Positions 1 through 8,542 of a DNA stretch of 64,000 nucleotides are shown here, piece after piece. Position 1 is the stretch's first letter. Each line of letters begins with the position of its first letter. The notes below the pieces were generated by a model. It had not been told where the DNA came from, did no database searches, and saw only the letters and a program-made list of their open reading frames with translations. The stretch comes from Bacillota bacterium (GTDB taxonomy: Bacteria > Bacillota > Clostridia > Peptostreptococcales > Anaerovoracaceae), in NCBI GenBank assembly GCA_019420525.1, contig JAHZHA010000020.1, positions 1 through 64,000 on the forward strand. The letters are read 5' to 3'. The position numbers and the translations under genes were made by a program.

Positions 1-54
1 GATACTCCCCTATAAAAATGGCTATTTATCAACTGTTTGTTGTGACATAGCCTT

Positions 55-1008
55 ATGAAAAAGAAATTCATATTGATCACAGCGGTGATTCTGGTAGCGA
101 CGGGTCTGGCGACGCTGAGCTTTGCGGCAGAAAGTAAGGGAATTTCGGCCGGTGTAGCAGAGGCTGAGAATAATGATATGACCTCAGTATCTCAGGGGGT
201 ATTTCAGAATGAATCGGAGGCTGACGTCAATATTGACAGGATCTCTGTCGACATTGTGTATAATGCAGCCAACGGATATACTTATATTACTGACGGACTT
301 AATGGAACGATTACGCCTGTTAGAACAGAAGATACGGAATCGGAAGCGGATTCTGTAGATGTAGAGTTGATGTCTCAAGCTGAAGACAAAACTTTTACTT
401 ATGGTGATATGACGGCGACAGCTGTTTCCAGAGATGGAAGTATGCTTGCTGCATCTCTGGCGCCGATGAATCCATCCGGCCAGGGCCGTGTGATTCTCTT
501 TGAATGCGGAACGGATGGTACTTTGAAATTTATCGGTATGGCGCCGACGGGAGTTCAGCCTGATATGGTCACTTTCAGTGAAGATGATTCGCTGATTCTT
601 ACTGCAGATCGCGGTGAACAGCGAATGGAACGCGGGAAAGAAGGCAACCTGAAAGGCAGTGTGACGATCGCTGACATTTCCCAGATGAGGTGCTTATGGG
701 CGAATTGTCAGGAAGAACCCCGTCAGGACACCGTAGAAGGATACGAAGGATCATCAGTCATTATAGATTTCTCCGGGTTTTCTGATGTGAGTCTTCTTTC
801 TGATGCGGCCGCAAAAGGAATGCTGCAGGAAAAAGGCTTGGAGTCGCCTGAAGGTTTTGAACCGGAAAGAATCACGATAGCCGGAAGTTATGCATATATT
901 TTGTTTCCAGAAAAAAGTAAGGTATTTGTAATCGATTTGACAGATAAAAAAATTCTGAAGGTTGATTCTCTGGATACTCTGAAGAAGGACAGTCAGGAAA
1001 AAAGGTAG
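55..1008 (+). CDS. Secreted beta-propeller-like protein, choice-of-anchor I type (short)
   Basis: A 317-aa protein with a Sec signal peptide (KKK, then a hydrophobic stretch to about residue 24 ending SFAAE). The body reads like part of a YVTN-type propeller of the choice-of-anchor I family: GVQPDMVTFSEDDSLILTAD followed by GSVTIADIS, a DFSGFS turn, and near the C-terminus FEPERITIAGSYAYILFPE with VFVIDLTDKKI. Family members are usually much longer extracellular proteins, so this looks like a reduced or single-module version. No clear ribosome site precedes the ATG; the window begins only 54 bases upstream. It is monocistronic, followed at once by a terminator. Function unknown; the family call is by motif similarity only. 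Confidence 0.6.
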   Translation: MKKKFILITAVILVATGLATLSFAAESKGISAGVAEAENNDMTSVSQGVFQNESEADVNIDRISVDIVYNAANGYTYITDGLNGTITPVRTEDTESEADSVDVELMSQAEDKTFTYGDMTATAVSRDGSMLAASLAPMNPSGQGRVILFECGTDGTLKFIGMAPTGVQPDMVTFSEDDSLILTADRGEQRMERGKEGNLKGSVTIADISQMRCLWANCQEEPRQDTVEGYEGSSVIIDFSGFSDVSLLSDAAAKGMLQEKGLESPEGFEPERITIAGSYAYILFPEKSKVFVIDLTDKKILKVDSLDTLKKDSQEKR

Positions 1009-1048
1009 CACCATATCTGCGATTTGCGCAGATATGTCAACAATATAG

Positions 1049-1090
1049 GACGCCGTTTGCGATGAGGCAGGCGGCGTCTATTTTTGATTT
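1049..1090 (+). terminator. Rho-independent terminator
   Basis: Stem GACGCCG (1049-1055) pairs with CGGCGTC (1072-1078), followed by a T-rich tail. A second small hairpin (ATATCTGC/GCAGATAT, about 1014-1035) lies just upstream. It closes the secreted-protein gene. Confidence 0.75.
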
Positions 1091-1120
1091 TTCTTTTTAT
1101 CATCGGCTTTCCGACACTTG

Positions 1121-1129
1121 TGGTATAAT
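1121..1129 (+). promoter_or_regulatory. Extended -10 promoter for the AI-2E-type exporter
   Basis: TGG-TATAAT gives an extended -10 element (TGn plus TATAAT at 1124-1129). No good -35 is seen 17 bases upstream. It sits just after the preceding terminator and about 175 bases before the next start codon, leaving a long leader. Confidence 0.45.
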
Positions 1130-1151
1130 AGTCTCTACTATGACCCGACAG

Positions 1152-1238
1152 CCATATATGAGGTTCTCTGTTGTGCTGGGGAGCAAAGAGCGATTTGTAA
1201 CAGAGTTGGTCTGCTGAGATATTCTGTATCGTGTATGG
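1152..1238 (+). other. Structured 5' leader candidate
   Basis: Between the promoter and the exporter gene, arms pair in a nested order: CCATATA (1152-1158) with TGTATGG (1232-1238), CTCTGTT (1166-1172) with AACAGAG (1199-1205), and a small TGCT/AGCA hairpin (1174-1185). This resembles a multi-stem leader, but it matches no riboswitch class I recognise and the stems are short. Confidence 0.25.
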
Positions 1239-1304
1239 TTGGAGAAAGAATATAATAATTTTTCTATTGGAAATGATGAATGGAGATGGGAGTGATGGGT
1301 ATTT

Positions 1305-2567
1305 ATGAATTTCATCGATGATCCTCAGAAGAGCAGAAAACTTGCTCATTGGCTGATACGGATTGTAGCGGTATGTCTCATCATCTATCTGGCTTTGAGA
1401 TATGTTGATGTGATAGGAGAAGCAGCAGCTTTTATTGCAGATCTATTTTCACCGCTGATTTTAGGGTTTATCCTTGCTCTGATTTTGAACGTGGCGATGA
1501 GGCCAATTGAAAAAGTACTTTTTCCGGGAACGAATAATCGACGACTAAAAAAAATGAGACGTCCGTTTGCGGTTGTAATATCGATTCTGCTGGTATCAGG
1601 TATTTTTGTTTTTGTAGTATGTCTCATCGTGCCGGAATTGATAAAAGCACTGTATATTATTGCAGAAGGGTTAGTAAGTCTAGGAAAGAGTCTGAGTCAA
1701 TGGAGCAGTAATATTGCAATATCAGATACAGCTCTGGGACGTTTGGCAGAGAATATGGATTTTGATTTGGCTTCTTTGCAGAAGAAAGTGATAAATTGGA
1801 TTTCGGAAACAGGTCCGAAGATTGCTGCAGAGGCTGCAAATGCATTCAGCGGTATCGGATCCGGGATCTTTAATTTTATCGTAGGTCTTGTATTCTCAAT
1901 TTATATTCTTCTGGATAAAGAAAATCTGAAAAAACAGGCAACACGTCTGGTAAGTGTTTGGTTTCCGGAGAAGACATCTGATGTGATTATTCATGTAGCA
2001 GGTGTGTCTAATGTGACATTCCGGTCCTTTGTCGCAGGACAGACAACAGAAGCCGTTATTCTTGGAACATTGTGTGCTGTGGGAATGCTCATTTTGCAGA
2101 TACCGTATGCTGCGATGATTGGGGCTCTGATCGGTGTAACGGCACTGATACCTATTTTCGGTGCATTGATTGGTACAGTGATCGGTGCAATCATGATTAT
2201 ATCGGAAGATCCGTTCAAAGCTTTGGTATTTGTCATTTTCCTGCTGATTCTGCAGCAGGTGGAAGGGAATGTGATCTATCCGAAAGTTGTGGGATCTAAG
2301 ATCGGACTACCTGGAATCTGGGTGTTAGCTGCGGTAACAGTAGGAGGCAGCCTGGCGGGTGTTCTGGGAATGCTTTTAGGCGTTCCGGCGTTTTCTGTAC
2401 TCTATACACTGATCAATGAGGCTACCGATTGGAAAGAGGTTCAGCTGAAAGATCAGCGGAAGAATGCGGTCCTGGAAGAAAGCACAGCACTGGAATCTGA
2501 AGAAATGGCGGAAGCCGCTGGTGCGGACTGTGAAATGAAGGAAATGGAAACCGGAAAAGAAAAATGA
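1305..2567 (+). CDS. AI-2E family transporter (UPF0118)
   Basis: A 420-aa integral membrane protein of the AI-2E exporter family (PF01594), which contains autoinducer-2 exporters and Na+/H+ antiporters. About eight hydrophobic segments are visible: two N-terminal, a pair around residues 95-125, one after a long soluble loop at about 190-205, and a C-terminal group rich in Gly/Ile/Pro. The stretch QQVEGNVIYPKVVGSKIGLP is the typical family signature. The acidic C-terminal tail is not part of the core fold. A GGGAG sequence at 1288-1292 lies 12 bases before the ATG, slightly far. It is transcribed alone with its own promoter and terminator. The substrate cannot be read from sequence. Confidence 0.85.
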   Translation: MNFIDDPQKSRKLAHWLIRIVAVCLIIYLALRYVDVIGEAAAFIADLFSPLILGFILALILNVAMRPIEKVLFPGTNNRRLKKMRRPFAVVISILLVSGIFVFVVCLIVPELIKALYIIAEGLVSLGKSLSQWSSNIAISDTALGRLAENMDFDLASLQKKVINWISETGPKIAAEAANAFSGIGSGIFNFIVGLVFSIYILLDKENLKKQATRLVSVWFPEKTSDVIIHVAGVSNVTFRSFVAGQTTEAVILGTLCAVGMLILQIPYAAMIGALIGVTALIPIFGALIGTVIGAIMIISEDPFKALVFVIFLLILQQVEGNVIYPKVVGSKIGLPGIWVLAAVTVGGSLAGVLGMLLGVPAFSVLYTLINEATDWKEVQLKDQRKNAVLEESTALESEEMAEAAGADCEMKEMETGKEK

Positions 2568-2894
2568 TCAAGCGTCAGGTAAAATCTGAATAATATGAAA
2601 GACATAATTCTCTTCAGGCTTCGGCATGTCCGAAGCCTGTTTTTCTTTTCAGATTTTTATCTGTTATAATTAAATTAATAAAAATTATTGCAAACTAAAA
2701 AAATTATTCTTCTTTCAATTTGCTTTTTCCGTATCGGGATGCATTTTTATGCGAAAAAAATTATTTTGAGAAAAATCAGTTGGAGTATTATTAAATTAAT
2801 GCAAAAAAAGAGTCTTGATTTAATGGCACCATTTATATTTGAATGAATAGAAATCATCGTTGTAACGGAAGGGTATAGTACAGATTTTAATGAT
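2568..2894. other. AT-rich intergenic region with terminator
   Basis: 327 bases without a gene. A strong terminator for the exporter occupies 2616-2645: AGGCTTCGG (2616-2624) pairs with CCGAAGCCT (2630-2638), then a T-run. The rest is very AT-rich, with two copies of ATTAAATTAAT (about 2668 and 2793). I see no convincing sigma-A promoter for the downstream sigma-factor gene, which may use its own ECF promoter. Confidence 0.6.
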
Positions 2895-3494
2895 ATGAAT
2901 ATTAACACATTAATTGGAAAAGTAAAGGATAAACGCAGTAATAGTTGCAGTGATGCGGCGGATAAATCGATGAAGCGGAAGTTCTTTGAGGAGGAAATAC
3001 TTCCGCATTATAAAAGTCTGTATTATTATTCACTCAAAATCCTGAAAAACGAAACGGCTGCGGAGGATGTGGTTCAGACTGTACTGGAGCGGGCATGGAA
3101 AGGTCTGGATAAGCTGAAGAATCCTGAGAATGCAAAGGCATGGCTTTTTACCATTGCAAAAAATGAGATGAACACAATGCTCAATCCGAAACGTACCCGG
3201 ATCGATCTGGAGTTTTCTGATGAGATCATGTCGGAGATCGAGATGAAAAATGTGGAAATGGATGTGCTCGGAATTCTGGTGAAGAAAGAAGAGATCGAAA
3301 ATCTCTGTGAAGCAATCGGCCGCCTGACGGAAAAATACCGCACTCTGATCGAACTGAGATACTACTGGGGATTCAGCGAAAAAGAAATCGCAAGAATAAC
3401 CAAACTGAAGTACAGTACGGTGAGAGTCTATATACATAGAGCGCTGAAGATGCTTCTCGACATATATAATGATATCGATCAGAAGGGAGTATGA
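2895..3494 (+). CDS. ECF-type sigma-70 family RNA polymerase sigma factor
   Basis: A 199-aa sigma factor. Region 2 (about residues 30-105) includes YYYSLKILKNETAAEDVVQ and the WLFTIAKNEM segment that contacts the -10 element. Region 4 (about 140-190) contains LTEKYRTLIELRYYWGFSEK and the recognition-helix segment STVRVYIHRALKML. Regions 1 and 3 are absent, as expected for ECF factors. No good ribosome site precedes the first ATG; an internal ATG at 2970 (MKRKFFEEE) is an alternative start that keeps both domains. The downstream gene encodes a membrane protein with the layout of an anti-sigma factor and follows directly, so the two are likely co-transcribed. Confidence 0.85.
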   Translation: MNINTLIGKVKDKRSNSCSDAADKSMKRKFFEEEILPHYKSLYYYSLKILKNETAAEDVVQTVLERAWKGLDKLKNPENAKAWLFTIAKNEMNTMLNPKRTRIDLEFSDEIMSEIEMKNVEMDVLGILVKKEEIENLCEAIGRLTEKYRTLIELRYYWGFSEKEIARITKLKYSTVRVYIHRALKMLLDIYNDIDQKGV

Positions 3495-3495
3495 C

Positions 3496-4287
3496 GTGAG
3501 AAAGAAGAATGATTTCAGCGGAGACGAATACAAAATAAAAGAAAAAATGAGTGAAATTTTCAGGGACATGGCGGAAGAAGAGGATATTCCTGAGCCGGAT
3601 CTTTCTTTTCTGGATGATAAAGGTTCCTCAGGCAAGACAGAGATGGATCCGAGAATCAAGCGTCGCCGGCGCAGGGAACGTCTTAAAAATTTCCGCAGGA
3701 CGGCGACGGTATTCTGTGCAATCTGCGGCGTGTTCCTCCTGTCCAGCGGCATAGCGGTGATGATCAGCAATCAGGAGGCGTATGCAGGGAATCCGGTGAT
3801 TGAAATTATTGATAGATTTGCAGGATATATAAAATTACAACGAAGTGGGAAAGAGGAGTATGATTTTATAGATGAGAATTATCAAAATATTGATATTACA
3901 GATGAGTCCGATTTGTTGGCTGTGAAAAAAACCTTTCCTATATTGTTAATTCCTGAAAGCAAACCGGAGAAATATATATTTCAAAATTTAAATATCAATA
4001 TATATGGTAACAATATGTTTACATATACATATACATATAAGAATTTTTCTGATATAGATGATATTCTAAGAATAGACGTGGTGAAACGTACGGACAATTC
4101 TCGAATTACGATTTTCAATGATGCAGGTTATAAAACATTGAATAACACGAAAAACAAATTATACTATCAAAATGATTTTAGTACAGGGGGAGTAACTGGC
4201 ATATATATCATGGAAGAGAATATAGTTACAATATCCGGAATATTGTCTGAAAATGAGGTAATAAGTATTGCAGAATCTTTAAAATGA
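3496..4287 (+). CDS. Membrane anti-sigma-like protein with DUF4367 domain
   Basis: I chose GTG at 3496, seven bases after AAGGGAG and directly after the sigma gene's stop, giving 263 aa; an in-frame ATG at 3469 would overlap the sigma gene. The N-terminal ~55 residues are acidic and cytoplasmic, followed by a basic patch (RRRRRERLKNFRR), one transmembrane segment at about 72-92, and an extracellular part. The last ~110 residues match the DUF4367 style (YTYTYKNFSD, NDFSTGGVTGIYIMEENIV, SENEVISIAESLK). Families of this layout sequester the partner ECF sigma at the membrane. The 3' half is much more AT-rich than its neighbours. The anti-sigma role is inferred from layout and position. Confidence 0.7.
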   Translation: MRKKNDFSGDEYKIKEKMSEIFRDMAEEEDIPEPDLSFLDDKGSSGKTEMDPRIKRRRRRERLKNFRRTATVFCAICGVFLLSSGIAVMISNQEAYAGNPVIEIIDRFAGYIKLQRSGKEEYDFIDENYQNIDITDESDLLAVKKTFPILLIPESKPEKYIFQNLNINIYGNNMFTYTYTYKNFSDIDDILRIDVVKRTDNSRITIFNDAGYKTLNNTKNKLYYQNDFSTGGVTGIYIMEENIVTISGILSENEVISIAESLK

Positions 4288-4294
4288 TTCTGCT

Positions 4295-4335
4295 ATCCTG
4301 TAGGCATCGAAAAAGGATGCCTGCAGGATTTATGT
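4295..4335 (+). terminator. Hairpin between convergent genes
   Basis: ATCCTG-TAGGCATC (4295-4308) pairs with GATGCCT-GCAGGAT (4316-4329) around a 7-base loop. A short T-rich stretch follows on the plus strand. Its minus-strand side abuts the frame-restored end of the next gene (stop at 4330-4332). Confidence 0.6.
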
Positions 4336-4775
4336 TAAATATCTATATAAACTTTGAGTTTCAACGATACCATTGCAATTTGCGGTTAGGTCAACTTTTA
4401 TACGATACTTATTAAGTATAGATAAGTCAAACGTATGCGCAAAAAAAGTGAAGATTTATTTTCAACATAGGAAGAATAAGCTGGACCCGGTGAATCCACA
4501 TATTTGTCAGACCAGAAACTATATTCCTGAAGCGTGATTTTGATTTTGATATATCTGACATCTCCAGTTGCAGCAACATACGCGGTTGCGGTACCTTGGG
4601 TCAGACCAGACTGTTCAAAGGTAACGATGGCTGAAGTTATCATCCTGTCTTCAATTTCCGGAGAAACAGGAGTATCGAGGGATGGGGAAGATGCGGCAGA
4701 AACAGGTACGGTGCTGAAGGCGAGAATGAAGATCAGCAGTGTTGTCAGGATGAATTTCAGTTTTTTTCTTTTCAT
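4330..4775 (-). pseudogene. Small secreted protein, frameshifted at a T7 tract
   Basis: The open frame from ATG 4775 (good ribosome site GGAGGT 6-8 bases upstream) encodes a signal peptide (MKRKKLKFILTTLLIFILA, ending SAAS) and a small beta-rich domain. In this frame it ends at 4398 after a hydrophobic tail unlike the rest. At the seven-base A run on the plus strand (4441-4447; T7 in the gene) one extra base would join it to a second frame reading FAHTFDLSILNKYRIKVDL then TANCNGIVETQSL, ending at 4330. The joined ~148-aa protein has the layout of small secreted DUF6147-like proteins. So it is either a frameshifted gene, a phase-variable gene or a sequencing error in a homopolymer. Confidence 0.65.
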
Positions 4776-4998
4776 GTTTGACCTCCTTGTCTTTATCTGG
4801 GGATTCCGGAAGGGCAGTTTCCGGAATGTTTCTAATTATAAGACTTTGGAGTAGAGTTGATTGTTTCACTTTTATAGGGAATGAAAGAGTTTTTGGTATA
4901 TTTTTGAGAAAATGCGTATTTTTCTGTCTTATCATGTAACATTTTTTTCATTTCTGCGTCTTAGTAAATGAAATATTTCAGGAAAGGAGGCAGAAATT

Positions 4999-5724
4999 TT
5001 GAGAACACTGCTCGCCTGCTTTAAATTGCTATTCGTCGCGGCAGTGACGATGATAGTTGTTTATCAGCTTTCTCTGCCGTTTTTTTATTTCTCACTAACG
5101 TGGGAAAACGGTACTCACAGTGTTATGCTGGAAGATATCTTTCTCGGTTCCCTGACTGCTGCAGGCTTTTTCGGATTTCGATGGTTTGACCGCATATTCA
5201 GGGATGACGGATCAGGAGATCTCTATCTCTGGTCTGCGATGGTCATAATCACGGCGATCCTGTTCGCTTTCCGGAGCAATTCCTCATATGCTGTGGATCT
5301 GGGGAGCAGACTGTATCGGGACGGTGTAAAGTATAAGAATATGCTGGTCTTCGACGGTGGAACATTATGGGGTAATCTCACGGATCTGATGAAGTTTTCT
5401 TCCGTCTACATCATAACCTATGCAGCGGCGTTCTGTTTTCTTCTGGCGATGTTCGGGCGCTCTCTCTGGAATCAGAGGATGCCTGCATATCTCAAAAAGC
5501 TGAAGCTGGATTTTTATGAGTGGTCAGATCGCATCAAGGATTCAGATATCAAAAATGACGGACCTTCCGGCCGGAGCGAGAAAGAAGAAAGAATGCACAG
5601 CAGTTTTCATTACGAATGGTATCCGGACTGCGGGACAGAGGATCTGACTGCAGAAGAACGGAGTTCCGTCGGTGAAGAGGAGGCCGGAAACGACAAAAAA
5701 GACTGGTCCAAAAAGCTTTTTTAG
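4999..5724 (+). CDS. Predicted membrane protein, unknown function
   Basis: Starts with TTG at 4999, eight bases after a near-perfect GGAAAGGAGG; no ATG fits. The 241-aa product has an N-terminal transmembrane segment (about 7-33), a second near 50-65, a third at about 78-95 (WSAMVIITAILFAF), and a fourth at about 138-158. The C-terminal ~75 residues are hydrophilic and acidic (KDSDIKNDGPSGRSEKEER), probably cytoplasmic. I recognise no family. It is transcribed alone and converges on copA across a shared hairpin. Confidence 0.6.
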   Translation: MRTLLACFKLLFVAAVTMIVVYQLSLPFFYFSLTWENGTHSVMLEDIFLGSLTAAGFFGFRWFDRIFRDDGSGDLYLWSAMVIITAILFAFRSNSSYAVDLGSRLYRDGVKYKNMLVFDGGTLWGNLTDLMKFSSVYIITYAAAFCFLLAMFGRSLWNQRMPAYLKKLKLDFYEWSDRIKDSDIKNDGPSGRSEKEERMHSSFHYEWYPDCGTEDLTAEERSSVGEEEAGNDKKDWSKKLF

Positions 5725-5753
5725 CAGTGGTATTCCGGATGCGTTCCAAAGGG

Positions 5754-5788
5754 AAAGGGCGAAGACATCGTTTTGTTCTTCGCCCTTT
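5754..5788. terminator. Hairpin between convergent genes
   Basis: AAAGGGCGAAGA (5754-5765) pairs perfectly with TCTTCGCCCTTT (5777-5788). It lies between the unknown membrane protein gene and copA and may end both transcripts; neither side has a long T-run beyond the stem. Confidence 0.6.
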
Positions 5789-5825
5789 CAGATTATCCGG
5801 AAAAACTATATGACGGTCTGCCGGC

Positions 5826-6056
5826 TCAGCGTGTGACATTTACGACTTTGTAACCTTCTTCTTCCACTGCTTTGATGAGCGCTTCGTCGGGCACATCTGC
5901 GGAAAGTGTCAGGCACGCTCTGTTCTGTGTGTGGTCCACGATATCCGCCTGAACGCCGCTGATGGCGTCGAGCGCCTGACGTACATGGCGTTCACAATTG
6001 TGGCACATCATTCCTTCGATTTCCATGACTGCATCATATTTTTTTTCTTCTGACAT
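5826..6056 (-). CDS. Possible internal translation start giving free CopZ-like chaperone
   Basis: Inside copA, in the same frame, Met818 (ATG at 6056) is preceded by AGGAGG five bases upstream (plus-strand CCTCCT at 6062-6067), one of the strongest ribosome sites in the window. Starting there would give a 76-aa protein, MSEEKKYDAVMEIEG followed by CHNC and an intact HMA fold ending in EEEGYKVVNV, the exact size of a stand-alone CopZ. What is seen: the site and the frame. What is inferred: that ribosomes use it, so one gene makes both pump and chaperone. Confidence 0.5.
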   Translation of the reverse strand: MSEEKKYDAVMEIEGMMCHNCERHVRQALDAISGVQADIVDHTQNRACLTLSADVPDEALIKAVEEEGYKVVNVTR

Positions 6057-8507
6057 TTCGTCCTCCTTTTGTGATTCAGCAGCAGATCTGTCGGGAGTTC
6101 CGGAGATCTGTACGTTTTCGGGTAATATTTCCGGCATTTCCGCAGAACCATCAGCATAGGCACTTTTTGAGCCTGCGGTGTCATCCGGGCCGGAACCGGA
6201 AGAAAGCATTTTGTTCGGTTTAAAGAATTTCAGCCGCAGTGCGTTTGTTACGACACAGACGCTGCTCAGACTCATAGCAGCGGCGCCAAACATCGGGTTG
6301 AGTTTAACAGCGAAGAAAGGATAGAGCACGCCTGCTGCCAGAGGTATTCCAATGCTGTTGTAAAAGAATGCCCAGAATAGATTCTGACGGATATTTCGGA
6401 TCACCGCTTTGCTCAGCTGTACCGCAGTGACGGCGTCCAGCAGATCGCTTTTCATGAGTACGATATCGGCGCTTTCTATGGCTACGTCGGTACCGGCGCC
6501 GATGGCGATGCCTACGTCGGCTCTTGCCAGTGCAGGAGCATCGTTTATACCGTCTCCGATCATCGCTACGGTATGGCCTTGGGCCTGAATTTCCGCGATT
6601 TTCTGCTCTTTTTCCTGCGGCAGAACCTGAGCGATGACCTGGCTGATCCCCATGCGCTGCTGAATTGCCTTTGCCGTACGTTCATTGTCTCCTGTGAGCA
6701 TGATAACGTCGATATTCATCTGCTGAAAATCATGGATGGCCTGCCGGCTGCTCTTTTTTTCCATGTCTGCTGCGGCGATCATGCCGATAAGACATCCGCC
6801 CGCCGCGAACAGGAGCGGAGTTTTTCCTTCGTCTGCCAGCCGACCGAGCCGCTCCTGAGCGGACAGCGTGTCGATTGCGTTTTCTTCCATGAATGCGGCA
6901 TTGCCGGCAAGATATTCCGTTTCTCCGATGGAGGCGCGGACACCCCGACCGCTGACGGAACGGAATCCGGAAAGCGGCAGAGCGGCGATGCCTCTGTCAT
7001 TTCCGCAGTTCACGATGGCTTCTGCGAGAGGATGCTCGCTGGGGCTTTCGATGCTGACTGCGATGCGGAGAAGCTCTTCTTCTGAAATGTCTGACAGAGG
7101 GATCACATCTGTGACAGTCGGATGGCCTTCCGTGATCGTTCCGGTTTTGTCCAGAACTACGGTGTCGATGTTATGTGCGATTTCCAGGGCTTCACCGGAT
7201 TTGATCAGGATGCCGTTTTCAGCGCCTTTTCCGGTTCCTACCATGATCGCCACGGGAGTGGCGAGTCCCAGGGCACAGGGACACGAGATGACGAGAACGG
7301 CGATGCCGATGGAGAGTGCAAATTCAAAAGAAGCTCCCAGAAGCATCCAGATGATGAATGCGGCAGCGGCGATGGTCATGACGGCAGGGACGAAGATGCC
7401 GGCGATTTTGTCGGCCATTTTGGCAATCGGGGCTTTGGATGAAGAGGCTTCTTCCACCAGACGGATGATCTGGCTCAGTGTCGTGTTTTCTCCTACCCGC
7501 ACGGCCTTTCCTTTGAGAAAACCTGTTTTATTGATAGTAGCGGCGATCAGGCGGTCTCCGACGCTTTTTTCGACGGGGATGCTCTCACCTGTCACAGCGG
7601 ATTCATCCACTCCGGAAGAGCCTTCCGTCACGATGCCATCCGCGGGAATGGAGGCGCCCGGCTTTACGATAAAAATATCTCCCTCTGCGATATCGCTGAC
7701 GGGGATTTCAATCTCCTGTCCGTCCCGTTTCACCACGGCTGTCTTCGGCGCAAGGTCCATAAGCTTTTCGATCGCTTCACTCGTCTTTCCCTTCGATTTT
7801 GCTTCGAGGAACTTTCCGAGAGTGATCAATGTGAGAATGGTGCCGGCGGATTCGAAATAGATATCCATGCTGTATCGGCTGACCAGTTCCGCATCACCGT
7901 GTCCAAGCCCGTAGCTGAGGCGGAAGATTGCGAAGATTCCGTAGACGATAGAAGCGGAGGCTCCTACGGCGATGAGGGTGTCCATATTGGGACTCCTGTG
8001 TGCCAGCGTCCGGAACCCCGTTTCGAAGTATGCTCTGTTGAGCCATACGATGGGAATCAGCAGGAGAAACTGGGAAAATGCAAATGTGACGGCGTTGGCG
8101 TCTCCGTGGAAATAGGCTGTCATGAATGCCGGCGGAGAGATGCCGAGTGCCGAGTAAATCATATGATTCATCGAAATATACATCAGCGGAATCAGCAGGC
8201 AGAGCGAAACGATAAACCGGAATTTCAGATTGCGGATCTGATCTTCACGGGGATTGAATTCCTGCTGTCCCTGAACGCTCTCCGTGCGGCCGGACTCTTT
8301 TACCGCCGCACCGTAGCCGGCGCGTATGACAGTCCGGATGATTTCGTTCTCGTCTGTGACATCTTCATCGTAAGAGAGGCGCATACTGTTTGTCAGCAGA
8401 TTTACGCTGACATCAGATGTACCGTCTAATGCCGATACACATTTTTCGACCCGCGAGGAGCAGGCGGAACAGGTCATACCTGTGATCACGAAGTTCTGCT
8501 TTTTCAT
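5826..8507 (-). CDS. copA: Copper-exporting P1B-type ATPase with N- and C-terminal HMA domains
   Basis: An 893-aa Cu(I) efflux ATPase in the cytoplasmic membrane. It starts with a heavy-metal-associated domain (GMTCSACSS, Cys13/Cys16), then eight membrane segments, the ion-binding CPC in VISCPCALGLATP, the phosphorylation site DKTGTITEG, the P1B HP motif (SPSEHPLAEA), TGDN and GDGINDAP. After the last membrane pair comes a ~60-residue polar linker and a second HMA domain with CHNC at about 835-838. Most CopA proteins carry HMA domains only at the N-terminus, so the C-terminal one looks like a fused CopZ chaperone (see the internal start). A GGGAG site precedes the ATG; csoR lies 35 bases upstream in the same direction. 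Confidence 0.95.
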   Translation of the reverse strand: MKKQNFVITGMTCSACSSRVEKCVSALDGTSDVSVNLLTNSMRLSYDEDVTDENEIIRTVIRAGYGAAVKESGRTESVQGQQEFNPREDQIRNLKFRFIVSLCLLIPLMYISMNHMIYSALGISPPAFMTAYFHGDANAVTFAFSQFLLLIPIVWLNRAYFETGFRTLAHRSPNMDTLIAVGASASIVYGIFAIFRLSYGLGHGDAELVSRYSMDIYFESAGTILTLITLGKFLEAKSKGKTSEAIEKLMDLAPKTAVVKRDGQEIEIPVSDIAEGDIFIVKPGASIPADGIVTEGSSGVDESAVTGESIPVEKSVGDRLIAATINKTGFLKGKAVRVGENTTLSQIIRLVEEASSSKAPIAKMADKIAGIFVPAVMTIAAAAFIIWMLLGASFEFALSIGIAVLVISCPCALGLATPVAIMVGTGKGAENGILIKSGEALEIAHNIDTVVLDKTGTITEGHPTVTDVIPLSDISEEELLRIAVSIESPSEHPLAEAIVNCGNDRGIAALPLSGFRSVSGRGVRASIGETEYLAGNAAFMEENAIDTLSAQERLGRLADEGKTPLLFAAGGCLIGMIAAADMEKKSSRQAIHDFQQMNIDVIMLTGDNERTAKAIQQRMGISQVIAQVLPQEKEQKIAEIQAQGHTVAMIGDGINDAPALARADVGIAIGAGTDVAIESADIVLMKSDLLDAVTAVQLSKAVIRNIRQNLFWAFFYNSIGIPLAAGVLYPFFAVKLNPMFGAAAMSLSSVCVVTNALRLKFFKPNKMLSSGSGPDDTAGSKSAYADGSAEMPEILPENVQISGTPDRSAAESQKEDEMSEEKKYDAVMEIEGMMCHNCERHVRQALDAISGVQADIVDHTQNRACLTLSADVPDEALIKAVEEEGYKVVNVTR

Positions 8508-8542
8508 GTATCTCTCCCTTCTGCCGCGGTAATGCGGCTGGA

